From assembly GCA_038501195.1 (NCBI GenBank), contig JBBPUQ010000008.1, positions 1,344,001-1,408,000 on the forward strand: DNA of 64,000 nucleotides, in the 5' to 3' direction. Of the stretch, positions 1-10,097 are shown one piece after another. This DNA comes from Nemania diffusa. Taxonomy: Eukaryota > Ascomycota > Sordariomycetes > Xylariales > Xylariaceae. The translations under genes and the position numbers were made by a program. Position 1 is the stretch's first letter. Every line of letters starts with the position of its first letter. Under the pieces are notes generated by a model. That model searched no databases. It was not told where the DNA came from and worked only from the letters and a program-made list of their open reading frames with translations.

Positions 1-1654
1 CAATTCTGAGCACTCCGCGATCTGTCGGCGCGAACATCATGCGCAGTCTTTCCAATCTCTCGAAACCTCGTTCCATCGCTGACTGCGTTCGCTCAAAGGC
101 ATCTGTATGAGCAAATGTACCCCTGGCACTGAGCCACCCAGTGAATGACCCCGCGTAGATTTTGAGGTACTGTAGAAGATGCGCTCCTCCGATTAGCCCA
201 TGAGCATTATGAAAGACCCAAGTTCTTAGGCGGGAACGTTGTCGAGCGACGGGTGTCTCGTTGGCTTCAGTACATATGCTTAACAATACATGTACTACTG
301 TAACTTGATCAAGTTTATCTTCAGCGCCTATTGTCAAGCCCATACATAAATTAGATACTATGCTCTCCGCCTCCGGAAAAGAGGGAATAGATTCGCCCAC
401 GGCACGTTCGTTCTCGTATGACGTGTAGAAACCCGCTATCGTATCATATCGAAAACCTTTCACCTCAAGGCTTCTCCCATGGATTTTATTACGGACTGTA
501 GGTAATGAGGATCTTTCATATAAGAATTCCAAGATCCACGGAGGTGGCTGGGAATGCATATTCGCCCAGTCGGGTGCCCAAGACGGCAAGTCCCGCACGC
601 CCCGGGTCCGATGGGCAAGTAGTATAATATCTGTCCTGTCGTGATCCTCGATCATGCACCTAGCAGTGTCAAGAAAGACTTGCTCCACCGTCTGCGAGTA
701 ATTAGGAGTAGGTATTAGCTTGCGGCCGTCTCTTGCGAGGGAGAGGAGCGCATAAAGTTTATCTCGAGGATCTCTGGCGAGAGATCTACGACTCAAAACT
801 AGTAAAGGGATAAGACTAGTTTCTGTCAGAGCCCTCACTTTATTTTGCTCTCGGTATCGCATTTGGCGGAGTGGTAACATGAGATGCTGGGCATACTGGG
901 CGGGTACTGAGGTGCCTAGTCCGTCCAGCCGTTCCAATACGGTGCTCCAAGCCACAGACCGCTCACCACAGACGACAACTGGAGATCTTGCCACGCAAAT
1001 TTCCTGGATCACCCAGCATCGAGTCCAGTATGGTCGGCTGAGGAGGCGGACGACGGCATCGCAGGCTATCTCTATCTCCTCGGGTAGTTCAAACTGCTTA
1101 CCCGCCATCGTGAAGCCAAAATCGCGAGCCCAAGTCCCAAGCTGCTCGGATAGTCTCGAAGCCCCCAAAACCTCCATCGCCATGTTAGAATCGTGATCCT
1201 CAGTCCCAAGCCAAGCGAAGACGGTCGCGGCCTTGGAAAATATTATGTCCATCATGCGCACTTGGCCGCTTTTCTCATCGTTGTCATCTTGGTTGATGCA
1301 TAGATAGTCGACCCAGATCCGAGTATGGCCCATCTGCCATAACCGCTCCAAGGCCGACAGGAGGGTCTCCGAGACTAGGATTTTGACATTCTCGATGACT
1401 AAATCCTTCGTATTAGGCAAGTCACCCCAGCAATAGGATAGCGCAACATATTGTTGAACGTCCTTCAGCGAACGGTACTGCAGTTGACATTCGAATGCCT
1501 GCCTAGATTTTGAGCCGCCCGGGTTCGGGGATAGCCGCAGTAAGCGCACTTCATAGTCACGGTCATTAAGTTGTCGTCGATATAAGTGCAGTCTGTCGTG
1601 GTCGCCTGCCTGTGATGAGGCATGCCGCCTGCCAGTTCCACGCGGTCCCAGCAT
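1..1654 (-). CDS. HET-domain (heterokaryon incompatibility) protein, 3' end beyond window
   Basis: One uninterrupted reading frame of about 551 codons runs from an ATG at 1654 to the left edge without a stop, so the C-terminus is missing. An in-frame TGA lies a few codons upstream, which fixes the start. The N-terminal third carries the HET signature in order: ALSYCWGD near residue 70, then RIWVDYLCINQ about 40 residues later, then FSKAATVFAWLG, and further on RPYWTRCWVIQEI. HET domains (PF06985) trigger incompatibility-type cell death when genetically different hyphae fuse, and many paralogues have no known partner. The tail beyond about residue 260 (RDPRDKLYALLSLA) is the usual variable part of the family. 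No intron is needed. The family is certain. The individual function and recognition partner cannot be told from sequence. Confidence 0.9.
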   Translation of the reverse strand, partial: MLGPRGTGRRHASSQAGDHDRLHLYRRQLNDRDYEVRLLRLSPNPGGSKSRQAFECQLQYRSLKDVQQYVALSYCWGDLPNTKDLVIENVKILVSETLLSALERLWQMGHTRIWVDYLCINQDDNDEKSGQVRMMDIIFSKAATVFAWLGTEDHDSNMAMEVLGASRLSEQLGTWARDFGFTMAGKQFELPEEIEIACDAVVRLLSRPYWTRCWVIQEICVARSPVVVCGERSVAWSTVLERLDGLGTSVPAQYAQHLMLPLRQMRYREQNKVRALTETSLIPLLVLSRRSLARDPRDKLYALLSLARDGRKLIPTPNYSQTVEQVFLDTARCMIEDHDRTDIILLAHRTRGVRDLPSWAPDWANMHSQPPPWILEFLYERSSLPTVRNKIHGRSLEVKGFRYDTIAGFYTSYENERAVGESIPSFPEAESIVSNLCMGLTIGAEDKLDQVTVVHVLLSICTEANETPVARQRSRLRTWVFHNAHGLIGGAHLLQYLKIYAGSFTGWLSARGTFAHTDAFERTQSAMERGFERLERLRMMFAPTDRGVLRI

Positions 1655-2808
1655 TCGTGCCCGACGGTTTTCGTTTATTCAATTGACACCCATCACGGTC
1701 CATAAAGGTTCTGGCGGGGTTAATTCGCAGCAATTAAACCCCAAGAAGAATGGTACATTAGAACACGTGATTATCTGTCCATAAATGGATGCAGGATCGG
1801 CTCTGACGAGCTGCCATGAACTTAACGCCGAGGAGGTATGATTAGCATGATGTCGCGCATTTCGGTATGGCCGACGGCTGTGGGAAGCTTACTTTGTAAT
1901 ATGTTCGGCGCAGGTAGCGTGCTTCCATCTCCGGTTACCACGCGAATTGCACTTCTCGTTCTAGATGGCCTGCTCGACCCAGCGTTTCTCCACATTCTCC
2001 ATTGCAAGGTTAACGAAACAGGGCCTATTTGGTGAGCGGCGAGTTCGATTTACAATGTCTTTGAAGATCTGGTCCCTCCTCACCGGCGCTCTTCATCGTT
2101 ACGGAGGTCGCGCTTAGGGGTCGCGCAGGAGTGATAGACAGTTATGCAATGGAATTTTAAGCAGAATCTTGGCAGGGACTTCAAAATACCCCCGGCTGCT
2201 AGAGTGATCTAGGCGATTTCGTTTCTCTTGATACACCGCTCAAGTGCTGCCGAATAAAATAACCCATCCCCCCCAAGCTGGTGGTAAGTCCAACACTTAT
2301 GAGTACTGATTGTTAATGTTCAATACCACAATTACTATCTCTACGTCTTGAGTTAGAGAACTTGATAGCATATCCTATTCGCTATTCTATAACGCTCACC
2401 CCTATGTATCATCGCGAGCAACGTCTATTAACTTAAAGTGCTTCCATCCGGCTCGTACAATGGCAAGTACAGGTTTCTCAATCACACCCTGACCTGTTCA
2501 CTTTGTCTTGGTTGCTATGGCCTATCTCATTTCCTAATGCCTAGCTTCTTCTTAACTAGACAGTGAGTTAGCACACACACGTTAGTAGATGACGATTCGC
2601 GACCTTACCACCACCGAACAGCGATGTGTCTTCATTCATGACTGCATCATGCCATAACCGGAGGCACCACGTTGCAACGAGAACCTAGGATATGTTAGGG
2701 TATAAGGGGGGTTCCAATAACTTATGTCCTAAGTTATCACACAAGACCGCAAGATGAAGTCGGGAATGAGGGTGAATGAGTAGCAAGGAATCAGTCGTGA
2801 AGCACGTA
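1655..2808. other. intergenic, no gene seen
   Basis: This spacer holds only short unsupported frames of 60-65 codons on both strands around 1820-2035. Its first part should contain the promoter of the HET gene. The rest is moderately AT-rich with no recognisable element. Confidence 0.5.
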
Positions 2809-3450
2809 CTACACAGTTAAGATATTAGCAAAACACCAAAACCACCATTCGGCTAAAAGTAAACAATCATGAACATATAAACACCAACCATCTGCTCGTT
2901 GTCTCGGTAGTGCCGTCGTAATGATCATCTTCACCTGCCCATTCGCATTATCCTCAATAGCAACCCTTCCCCCCTCAGCATCCCACCACTCATACCTGCC
3001 ATCCTTACGCGTGATCTCGAACAACTCCTCATCCTCACCACCCCGGCTGATCTGCAGCACCTTAAAACCGGCCCTAGGCACCGAGCTCTTCTTCAGCCCC
3101 ACGTTCCCCAAAGCCTTCCGCGACACCGACGTGAGGAAGAAGGCATAGCGCGACGTCGACGTGACCGCATGCGGGCTCTCGAGGTTGAAGACATGTCTCT
3201 GGTAGCTGCTAGTGCGGATGCCGCCGTGGAGGCTGGTGCGCACGCGCGGCTCGTGCCGGGAGAACACGACCTTGTGGTCGGCCCTAGACAGGAAGTTCAC
3301 GTCATGGTCTAGCTCGTACAGCACCGGCAGGCTGGTGGATTCCGAGTGGATCAGCCGTCCCGCGAGCACGAGAATGACGGGGTGGAGGATGTCGTTCGCG
3401 TCGGGGCCTTCAGTGCCGCCGTCGTAGGGCGGGGGTTCCGTTTGCTCCAT
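2809..3450 (-). CDS. conserved fungal protein of unknown function, 213 aa
   Basis: The frame is open for 213 codons from the ATG at 3450 (MEQTEPPPYDGG); upstream in-frame codons lack an ATG. The body has alternating hydrophobic and polar strands (HPVILVLAGR, LPVLYELD, VVFSRHEPRVRTS, RHVFNLESP, YAFFLTSVSRKALG) and a KDGRYEWWDAEGGRVAIED motif. This resembles small beta-rich proteins found across ascomycetes, with a Pro/Tyr-rich N-terminus and a KDGRYEW-type C-terminal strand. I recall this as a conserved but uncharacterised type, so no function is assigned. The last 30 residues (aromatic, Trp-rich) look less family-like. A 36-bp GT-AG segment could be spliced there without changing frame, but it is shorter than normal fungal introns. 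Confidence 0.7.
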   Translation of the reverse strand: MEQTEPPPYDGGTEGPDANDILHPVILVLAGRLIHSESTSLPVLYELDHDVNFLSRADHKVVFSRHEPRVRTSLHGGIRTSSYQRHVFNLESPHAVTSTSRYAFFLTSVSRKALGNVGLKKSSVPRAGFKVLQISRGGEDEELFEITRKDGRYEWWDAEGGRVAIEDNANGQVKMIITTALPRQRADGWCLYVHDCLLLAEWWFWCFANILTV

Positions 3451-3817
3451 TTGCGCGATGTGTCGCACGGGGTGAGTGGGTGTGGCGGAAGCGCCTACTG
3501 TCGGCGCTGTTGGAGGCGGGCTCGGCGCCCGCGCGGATTGGATCTGGATGTGTAATACGACTTCGGTAATGAAGTTATTCCGGTTCCATTACCGCCAAAT
3601 TAAGTGAGTGATCGCCCCAACCCTACGGCGTAAGCCTGTGAAGAATACATCGTGATGTCGAGATATCGCTTATGACGGCGATTGATAATAAGGTGATACG
3701 TGAATGTAGGTAGAGACGCTAACACAATTTATGGGGTTCACAGCTATACTACCAAGGTGACAAGAGAGTGAAGAAATCGTCGTAATAGTCGTTCTTAAAA
3801 TTGAAAATACTGCTAAA
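3451..3817. other. intergenic, no gene seen
   Basis: This short spacer lies between the start of the small conserved gene and the 3' end of the permease, both on the minus strand. It should hold the upstream gene's terminator region and the downstream promoter. No element is recognised. Confidence 0.5.
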
Positions 3818-5599
3818 TTAACCAGTCAAGAACCTCCTAGCGACTATGTACCAAGGTGTTCTCGATACTTTCTCATTGCCCTCTCCGTCTGAGTGAGTCG
3901 GACTGCGGACAAGATATTCCCGCCTTCCCGTCACAAGATCAACCTCCGCCAACGAGACCATCTTAGTTTTCTTGAAGATTTTCCAGGACAGGAAAAGCAG
4001 AGTGAAGATGACAATGACGATGTAGTCAAAGACGAAATCTACAGCCGCAAATCCTCCAATGAAGACCGAATACCCCGAGATGAACACCAGGAAGATGTTG
4101 AGAAGCACCACAAACCACGTCCCGTACGGATAAAACAAGGCCTTATAAGGCAAATCATCAACGCTATATCCCTGTAGAACCCAAGCTTTACGAATCCGTA
4201 AATGCGTGACCCCGATGACGGCCCACGCGACGAAAGTCGCGGCGCCGGAAATGCTGACAAGGTAACCGAAGACCTTGCCGGGGCTCGAGGCAACATTGAG
4301 AAGTGCGATGAGCCCGAGTGTGTTGGAGAACACGATAGATCTGACGGGGACGCCGTTCTTGGTTGTTTTCGCAAAGAACTGCGGTGCGCGCCCCTGATGC
4401 GCGAGAGCAACGAGACTTCTCGAAGCCACGTAGATAGCACTATTGACCGAGCTGAATTGCGCAGTTATCATGACCACGTTTACCAGGTTTCCCGCACCGC
4501 CCCATCCCGCGTTCACTAAGGCGATGGTCCAAGGCGAGAGCGCCGATTTGCTAGTTGCCGTTAGGAGATCCGGACTGTTATAAGGCACGATGATGCCGGC
4601 GAAGAACACCAATCCGATGAATATGATAAGGATTCTCCAGAAGGTCTGTCGAATGGCGCTGGGCAGATCTTTCTTCGGGTCCTTGCTCTCAGCCGCGGTC
4701 ATAGCCAACATTTCCGTCCCGGAATAGTAAACCGCCGCCAAGACGAAGGTTTTGCCAAAGCCGTTAATCCCGTGCGCGATGACGCCCGGGTCTCTCCAAT
4801 ACCTGAAGCCAATATACTCACCGCCTATAGCACCGGTATTGACCAATATGGCCACCAAGAATCCGCCGAGCACAGTGAACAGTTTCCACGCAGCGAGCCA
4901 GAACTCCATCTCGCCATAGAACACGATGCCGAGGAGAGACGTGCCCTGGAACAACGCCCAGAAGATCAAGATCCACCCGTACGATGGCACGGGCGTCGCC
5001 CAGAAGCCGAGGACGAGGGAGATATTGTTGTAATCGTTCGCGATGTTCGTGACCCACTGATTGAAATTTGAGCATATGAATCAATTATATAGACTAGATA
5101 AATAGAAACTGTTTACCTGATACCAGTAGTTCCAGCCGAGACTAAAGCCAATGGCGGGATCGATAAAGCGGCCCGCGAGCTCGATGAAGGCGCCCTGCAC
5201 GGGGAACAGCGTGGCCATCTCGCCGAGACTCTGCATGACGAAGAAGACGTCGACGCCGACGACGATGAAGCTGATGAGGGCGCCGACGGGGCCGCTGTAC
5301 GCCACCACCGATCCCGTGCCGTACCATATCGAGGCGCCAACCACGCCGCCGAAGGCGATCATTTGCTGAATACATATTAATCTATGAACTGATCGTAAGT
5401 TATTTGAAGGAAGATTCATGCTCACCACATGCCGGTTCTTCAAGCCCCGCTGAAGTCCTTCGTCTATGACATTGCCGTTGTCGGCAACCGCTGTTCCATA
5501 CGCGCCATCGTTCACATCTGGAATATCGTCAACCTTTACGGCACTGGCTGACCGCTTGTCCGTGTCGGTTCCGTGAGGAGACGGTGTGCTGATCTCCAT
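3818..5599 (-). CDS. amino-acid permease (APC superfamily, AAT/YAT type), 553 aa
   Basis: Three exons, 5426-5599, 5117-5365 and 3818-5056, joined through two 60-bp GT-AG introns, give a continuous 553-aa protein. After about 50 polar residues comes the family hallmark LKNRHVQMIAFGG across the first junction, then TM1-TM12 typical of PF00324, including GEMATLFPVQGAF, the region after NYWYQWVTNIAND (second junction) and WKLFTVLGG. The length matches fungal amino-acid permeases. The family imports amino acids by proton symport at the plasma membrane; substrate cannot be deduced. The tail is short and polar with no additional domain. Neither intron-retained frame makes a sensible protein, which supports the model. 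Neighbours are unrelated. Confidence 0.92.
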
Positions 5600-6535
5600 G
5601 AGGTCTTAGGGAATTGAGCCACAATGATCTAGTGAGTAGGTATGTAAGTAACACAACACACACCACAAAACACCGCTCGCTACGAAGAAAACCTGTAGAT
5701 TGCAAATGGAATTAACCATGCACCAACGAACCTACACACATTCCTATAAGAGGCTCGCCCGCATCGTTACCCATTGCGACAGTACCCCACTTACTGCTTA
5801 TCAAGACTGGGGACCTCTGGAGATGTGCATCGGTCTAGGTGGGAAAAGATCTTGACTATATGTCGCCATATCTCTTATAGGTGAGCTCATTCGAGTATTC
5901 GTTCGGGGTTATCTTATCTAACGCTGTTGTGGTTGCAGATCGGCATGGCCTCTAGGTAGACTAGGTAGTATCTACATAGTAAGTGCCGCATACCTGGTAA
6001 GTAGAATTGGAGTAGACTAGGTCTATATATGTTGAGCACCCGATAGCTAGCTCAAGTGAATGCGGATCAACATCTAAGCTTAGATTTGGTGGAAAGATTC
6101 GGGCGTTATATTTTAGCTTTTGCAATCACCTTTATATTTTATAACACCCATACCAAACACGTTGTCCTATCCGGACACTAACATGCTCTTCAGTCATTAG
6201 CTTAGCCAGGCTCATCATACCTACCAAGTTATCAACGGCATCCCCTAGACCTTGAGGCCCGTCTAGCATAGAACATGACGACCGTCGTAGGTTGGAGTAA
6301 TTGGGTATTAGGTTGCAACTCGATAGTTTGCAGGATATCGGCTTCTTCTGAATCGAAGGCACTGCAATCTATTTAAAGCAGCGCAAAGCTTGATCCAGAG
6401 AGCTTCTCAGTCTCCAAACAGAGCCATCCAGGGTATATTTGATTGGCGATTAAAAATGTAGATCGTCTCGTACAATACTATTCCTGGGCAGTCAGGCGCA
6501 GACCATGCGAGGCCATATTAAACAACGGGACCTCT
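5600..6535. other. intergenic, no gene seen
   Basis: Spacer between the permease start and the 3' end of COQ3. It is AT-rich with many TAG/CTA-containing short motifs. A 76-codon minus frame at 6132-6362 has no protein-like composition and is not called. Confidence 0.5.
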
Positions 6536-7495
6536 TTACTCAGGCAGTCTCCTGACGGCAAAGAAGTAGTTCCCAATCTTCTCGCTCCCAGCGACCTCCT
6601 TCCAGCCAAATCCAGGCACATAGACCACGCCCATGCATCTCGGCTCCGCCCACCCAGTCCTGCTCTCAAGAAAATGCCTCCTCAGCTCGTCCTCATTGAT
6701 ATATTTATTCCAATCGTGCGTCCCCCGCGGCACGATCCGCAGCACATCCTCGGCAATAACATTCGTCGTCAGCCAGCTCATCCACGTGCGCGCAATCGTG
6801 CTGAGCACGAGCCATCCGCCCGGCCGAACGAACGGCGCCACGCGATCCAGGAACGCCGCGGGGTTCGCGACGTGCTCGACGACCTCGAAGACCGAGACGA
6901 CATCGTACCCGTCGCGCGCCGCGTCCGCGGGCACCGGCAGCGCCTCCACGGCGGCGTTGTGGTAGCGCAGCTTCGTGCGCAGGGACGGGTCGCGGCGCGC
7001 GTGCGCCTGGGCGACGGCGAGGACGGCGGGGCTCGGGTCGATGGCGGTCACGGAGGCCGTGGAGGCGAGGCGCGCGGCCGACTCGGCGAAGATGCCGCCG
7101 CCGCACCCGACGTCGAGGTACCGCAGTCCCGTCGACGGCGACGAGTCCGGCACGGAGGCGCGGCAGGCGCGGATGAAGTCGTGGCGGAGCGGGTTCATGA
7201 GGTGGAGGATGCGCGAGGGGCCCTGGGGGTCCCACCAGGAGGAGGCGAGCGCATTGAAGTGGGAGACCTCGTCGGGCGAGACGGTGGTGAAGGTCGGGTC
7301 TGCTGGGCTCGGAGGCGGTGGTGACGTGCCGCTGCTGCGCTGGGCGGGCGTCGAGGAGAAGAGGCGGGGGGCTGGCCTCTGTGGTGATGGTGTGGTGCTT
7401 CTCGAGATGTGTGTGATTGGTTTAGTCGTGGCGCATTGCCGGGTTATTCGATGCAAAACTCGAGCATTCTGTCTTATGATGATCTGTGGCCCCAT
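6536..7495 (-). CDS. COQ3: ubiquinone biosynthesis O-methyltransferase (Coq3), mitochondrial, 319 aa
   Basis: Single-exon gene starting at the ATG at 7495. Residues 1-60 are Arg/Ser/Thr/Pro-rich and basic, as expected of a mitochondrial targeting peptide. The mature part begins near VSPDEVSHFNALASSWWDPQGP, the conserved Coq3/UbiG entry motif, followed by NPLRHDFI and the SAM-binding LDVGCGGGIF at about residues 127-136, and FEVVEHV. The enzyme performs both O-methylations of coenzyme Q synthesis using S-adenosylmethionine, on the matrix side of the inner membrane within the CoQ synthome. The gene is very GC-rich, which produces long antisense shadow frames. It is head-to-head with RIB3 across about 0.9 kb. 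Length and motifs match the family closely, so the call is firm. Confidence 0.95.
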   Translation of the reverse strand: MGPQIIIRQNARVLHRITRQCATTKPITHISRSTTPSPQRPAPRLFSSTPAQRSSGTSPPPPSPADPTFTTVSPDEVSHFNALASSWWDPQGPSRILHLMNPLRHDFIRACRASVPDSSPSTGLRYLDVGCGGGIFAESAARLASTASVTAIDPSPAVLAVAQAHARRDPSLRTKLRYHNAAVEALPVPADAARDGYDVVSVFEVVEHVANPAAFLDRVAPFVRPGGWLVLSTIARTWMSWLTTNVIAEDVLRIVPRGTHDWNKYINEDELRRHFLESRTGWAEPRCMGVVYVPGFGWKEVAGSEKIGNYFFAVRRLPE

Positions 7496-8413
7496 ATCGA
7501 CGCCCGGGCTCTAGCTGTCCTCTCTCGGTGCCTCCCAGTCGAGATGAAGAAAAAGGCAGGATTGAAGTTGGATTGAGCCTCGACAAAGCTATCATTGGTT
7601 AGACTACCCACACTACATAGTTACTAGCCTAGATCAGTATCGATTGTACGTCGGTACAGCCTACAGGAGATAGGTCCCGGCAAACAATCTGTGTGGCGCC
7701 CGCAGAAGCTTGGTATTGTATCTAGAAGTTTTTAGTTAGCCTAGAGAATGCAGGAACGTTTTAGTTTTGCTCGGCTATCAACAGAGGAATAGGACCAGCG
7801 ATTCGGAAACCATGCAGGTGCAGGTGGTGTGTCTCGCTGCAGACACCGGTGCATCCCCGAGGGCCGAGGGTTCGGGCGGCTTGGTCACTGAGTCGCCGGC
7901 TTTGTCAGCGCTAGTCATCGAGTAATTAGCGCTGCCTAGGTATCCTGTAGCGAGTCGCCACTGACTTAGGTGGCTTTGCGCCCTGCTGAGGCAGCTGAGG
8001 CGCGGGGCGAAACACCCCGCATGTGATTCCAGTAAGCTGGTAGTCTACAGTAGATAGATGGATAAGTTTAGGTCGTACCATGATGCACACTAGACTGCCT
8101 CTTAGATAATATGTACAACGGTGAGATTCGAGGACTAATGTGTTAGAAATCTGTCCATTCGCCTACTCACGCACCAAGTCAATGACTAGATAGATAGGTG
8201 CTACCTACTACCTAATATAATATCTGTTCTCACTCAGCTCCCTCCAGCCCGATATCTCTCCGATCTCCATTGTGCCATAGTCAGCCCAGTCATCCGCTTC
8301 CAAGAAGTCCGGAATAGCAGAATCATCCATCCTCCCACAGCCCTCTCCCAGACGACATCCGACCTCGAACTCAATTGAACGGTCACACTACCCTCTAAAG
8401 CAATTATAGAAAC
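7496..8413. promoter_or_regulatory. divergent COQ3/RIB3 promoter region
   Basis: The 0.9-kb spacer separates two genes transcribed away from each other, so it must contain both promoters. Pyrimidine-rich stretches precede the RIB3 start near 8220-8400, as is common upstream of fungal start sites. No defined TATA box or transcription-factor site can be claimed. Confidence 0.45.
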
Positions 8414-9191
8414 ATGCCTTCAGCTTCAATTGACCACAACGAGTTCGACAGCATACCGGACACTATTGCCGCCTTCCGTACGTCTCTATCCCTCTTCCCA
8501 TAATTCTCGCCTATGTCAATTGTATCAGTCAAGACTAACGAGCGTTCTCCGCGCAGGCAATGGCGAATTCATAGTAGTAATGGACGACCCAGGCCGGGAA
8601 AACGAAGGCGACCTCATCATCGCCGCCGAAGACGTCACCACTGAGCAGATGGCCTTCCTAGTCCGGCATTCGTCGGGCTACGTCTGCGCGCCCATACCAC
8701 CCGCGCGCACCGAGCAACTCGAGCTGCCGCAGATGGTGCCCAACAGCCAGGACCCGCGAGGCACCGCCTACACCATCTCCATCGACTCCGCCGACCCCTC
8801 CGTCACCACAGGCATCAGCGCCCACGACCGCGCCCTGGCCGTCAGACAGCTCGCCAACCCCGCCGCGACTCCCGCGAGCTTCCGCCGCCCCGGTCACGTC
8901 CTGCCGCTCCGCGCTGTGCAGGGCGGCGTGCGCGTGCGGAGGGGCCACACCGAGGCCGCCATCGACTTCTGCCGCCTCGCCGGTAAGGCCGAGGCTGCCG
9001 CCATATGCGAGATCGTCGACGACGGCGCCGAGATCGCCGGGCAGGCCATACGGCGGGACCCGGGCATGCTGAGGGGCGAGGGATGCATTGCCTTCGCGAG
9101 GAAATGGAATCTGAAAGTCTGCACTATTGCGGACCTGGTCAATTACCTGGAAAAGACGGAGGGGAAGACGGGCGCCAATGGAAGCTCATGA
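8414..9191 (+). CDS. RIB3: 3,4-dihydroxy-2-butanone 4-phosphate synthase (riboflavin synthesis), 232 aa
   Basis: Two exons, 8414-8477 and 8557-9191, are joined through a 79-bp GTACGT...CAG intron. The spliced protein reads MPSASIDHNEF... then FRNGEFIVVMDD across the junction, the conserved RibB/Rib3 start. A downstream-start model would skip this conserved beginning. Motifs include the metal/substrate loop RENEGD at 35-40, TTGISAHDRA, RPGHVLPLRA and GHTEAAIDF. The enzyme converts ribulose 5-phosphate to 3,4-dihydroxy-2-butanone 4-phosphate plus formate, needs Mg2+ and feeds lumazine synthase. The length agrees with monofunctional fungal Rib3; there is no fused GTP cyclohydrolase II domain. 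Two residues in the GHVLPLRA/VRVRRGHTE area vary from the commonest form but active-site positions look intact. Confidence 0.95.
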
Positions 9192-9862
9192 GGACTACGT
9201 ATCTGATAATACGGCAGCGCAGGAGTCGAGCCCTTCTTAAAACTGGAGCCGGATTAAACCAGCATTAAACATTCAACATTACACATCTTCGGATCTATGC
9301 GTCTAAATATAGGCACGGCTGCTAGAGGAATGGCGATTTCGGGAGTACATACATATGAGCTCGAGCAGGCGAGCCACTATCCTACCATTGGATAGAGATT
9401 TGTTGTAAACTGATACCTGTTTATAGATGGGAATAGAATATATACTGCTCTACAAAGTCATGCGCCTATCTTCGGTTATAGCTCAGTCTTCACTAGCCTA
9501 AGTATACCTCACTCACCCACAACAGCGTATGCTCCTCCAGCCTTAGGACGCCCTCGATTCCACCTAGACAGACATTAATGTCGTACTCCAAAAGGCATGA
9601 TTAGATGAAGCGTCCGTCTTTGTTTATAAGTATCCTAAGTTTCAAATTCAGAAGGAGCATGGCAATATCTAACCATTTCAACAAAAATTACTAAGAATCA
9701 CGGTATTCACATGGTTCGACCCAACACCCATATAAGTTTGCGGCTGCAAAGGGCAGCTAGGAATCGAGCTCAGTGGCAAGATAATGTGCAGTTTGAGGCT
9801 CAGTGAAGATGGTGGTTGGTAGTGCTCAGGGATATTTTGAAAGTGAAGTATGGTAGTTTATC
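9192..9862. other. intergenic, no gene seen
   Basis: Spacer downstream of RIB3, presumably containing its 3' UTR. No gene or repeat is recognised. Confidence 0.5.
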
Positions 9863-10057
9863 TCATTTAAGAAATTGGCGCACGCGGCTAATCAGACCGT
9901 CTAGGATCGAGGCTGGAACTTCTACTGCAGTATGCCAATCCTGAGACTTTTGGATAGTTGGATCGAAACATATTTCGTGTTCTATCATAAATCTGGTATA
10001 TTCTACCGTTTTCATATTCCAGTCCCATACACAACCTTTTATTGCTCCAGCGGCCAA
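9863..10057 (-). other. short open frame just 3' of the PKS, unassigned
   Basis: A 64-codon frame lies 40 bp beyond the PKS stop on the same strand. It lacks an ATG at its beginning and follows an in-frame stop a few codons upstream. Its composition (VWDWNMKTVEYTRF, EVPASILDGLISRVRQF) looks more protein-like than the surrounding spacer. It could be a relic exon of a neighbouring gene or chance. I recognise no family. Confidence 0.15.
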
Positions 10058-10097
10058 ATCCCTGTCTATAACTGTCGTCCTAGCTTAATATCTGTAC

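Noticed and set aside
2809..2900. 36-bp GT-AG segment in the small conserved gene
   Set aside because: It is shorter than any other intron here, keeps frame either way, and no evidence favours removing it.
6443..7324. 293-codon plus-strand frame, longer than many genes
   Set aside because: It is antisense to COQ3, which has unmistakable motifs; the frame is an Arg/Gly/His-rich shadow of GC-rich codons.
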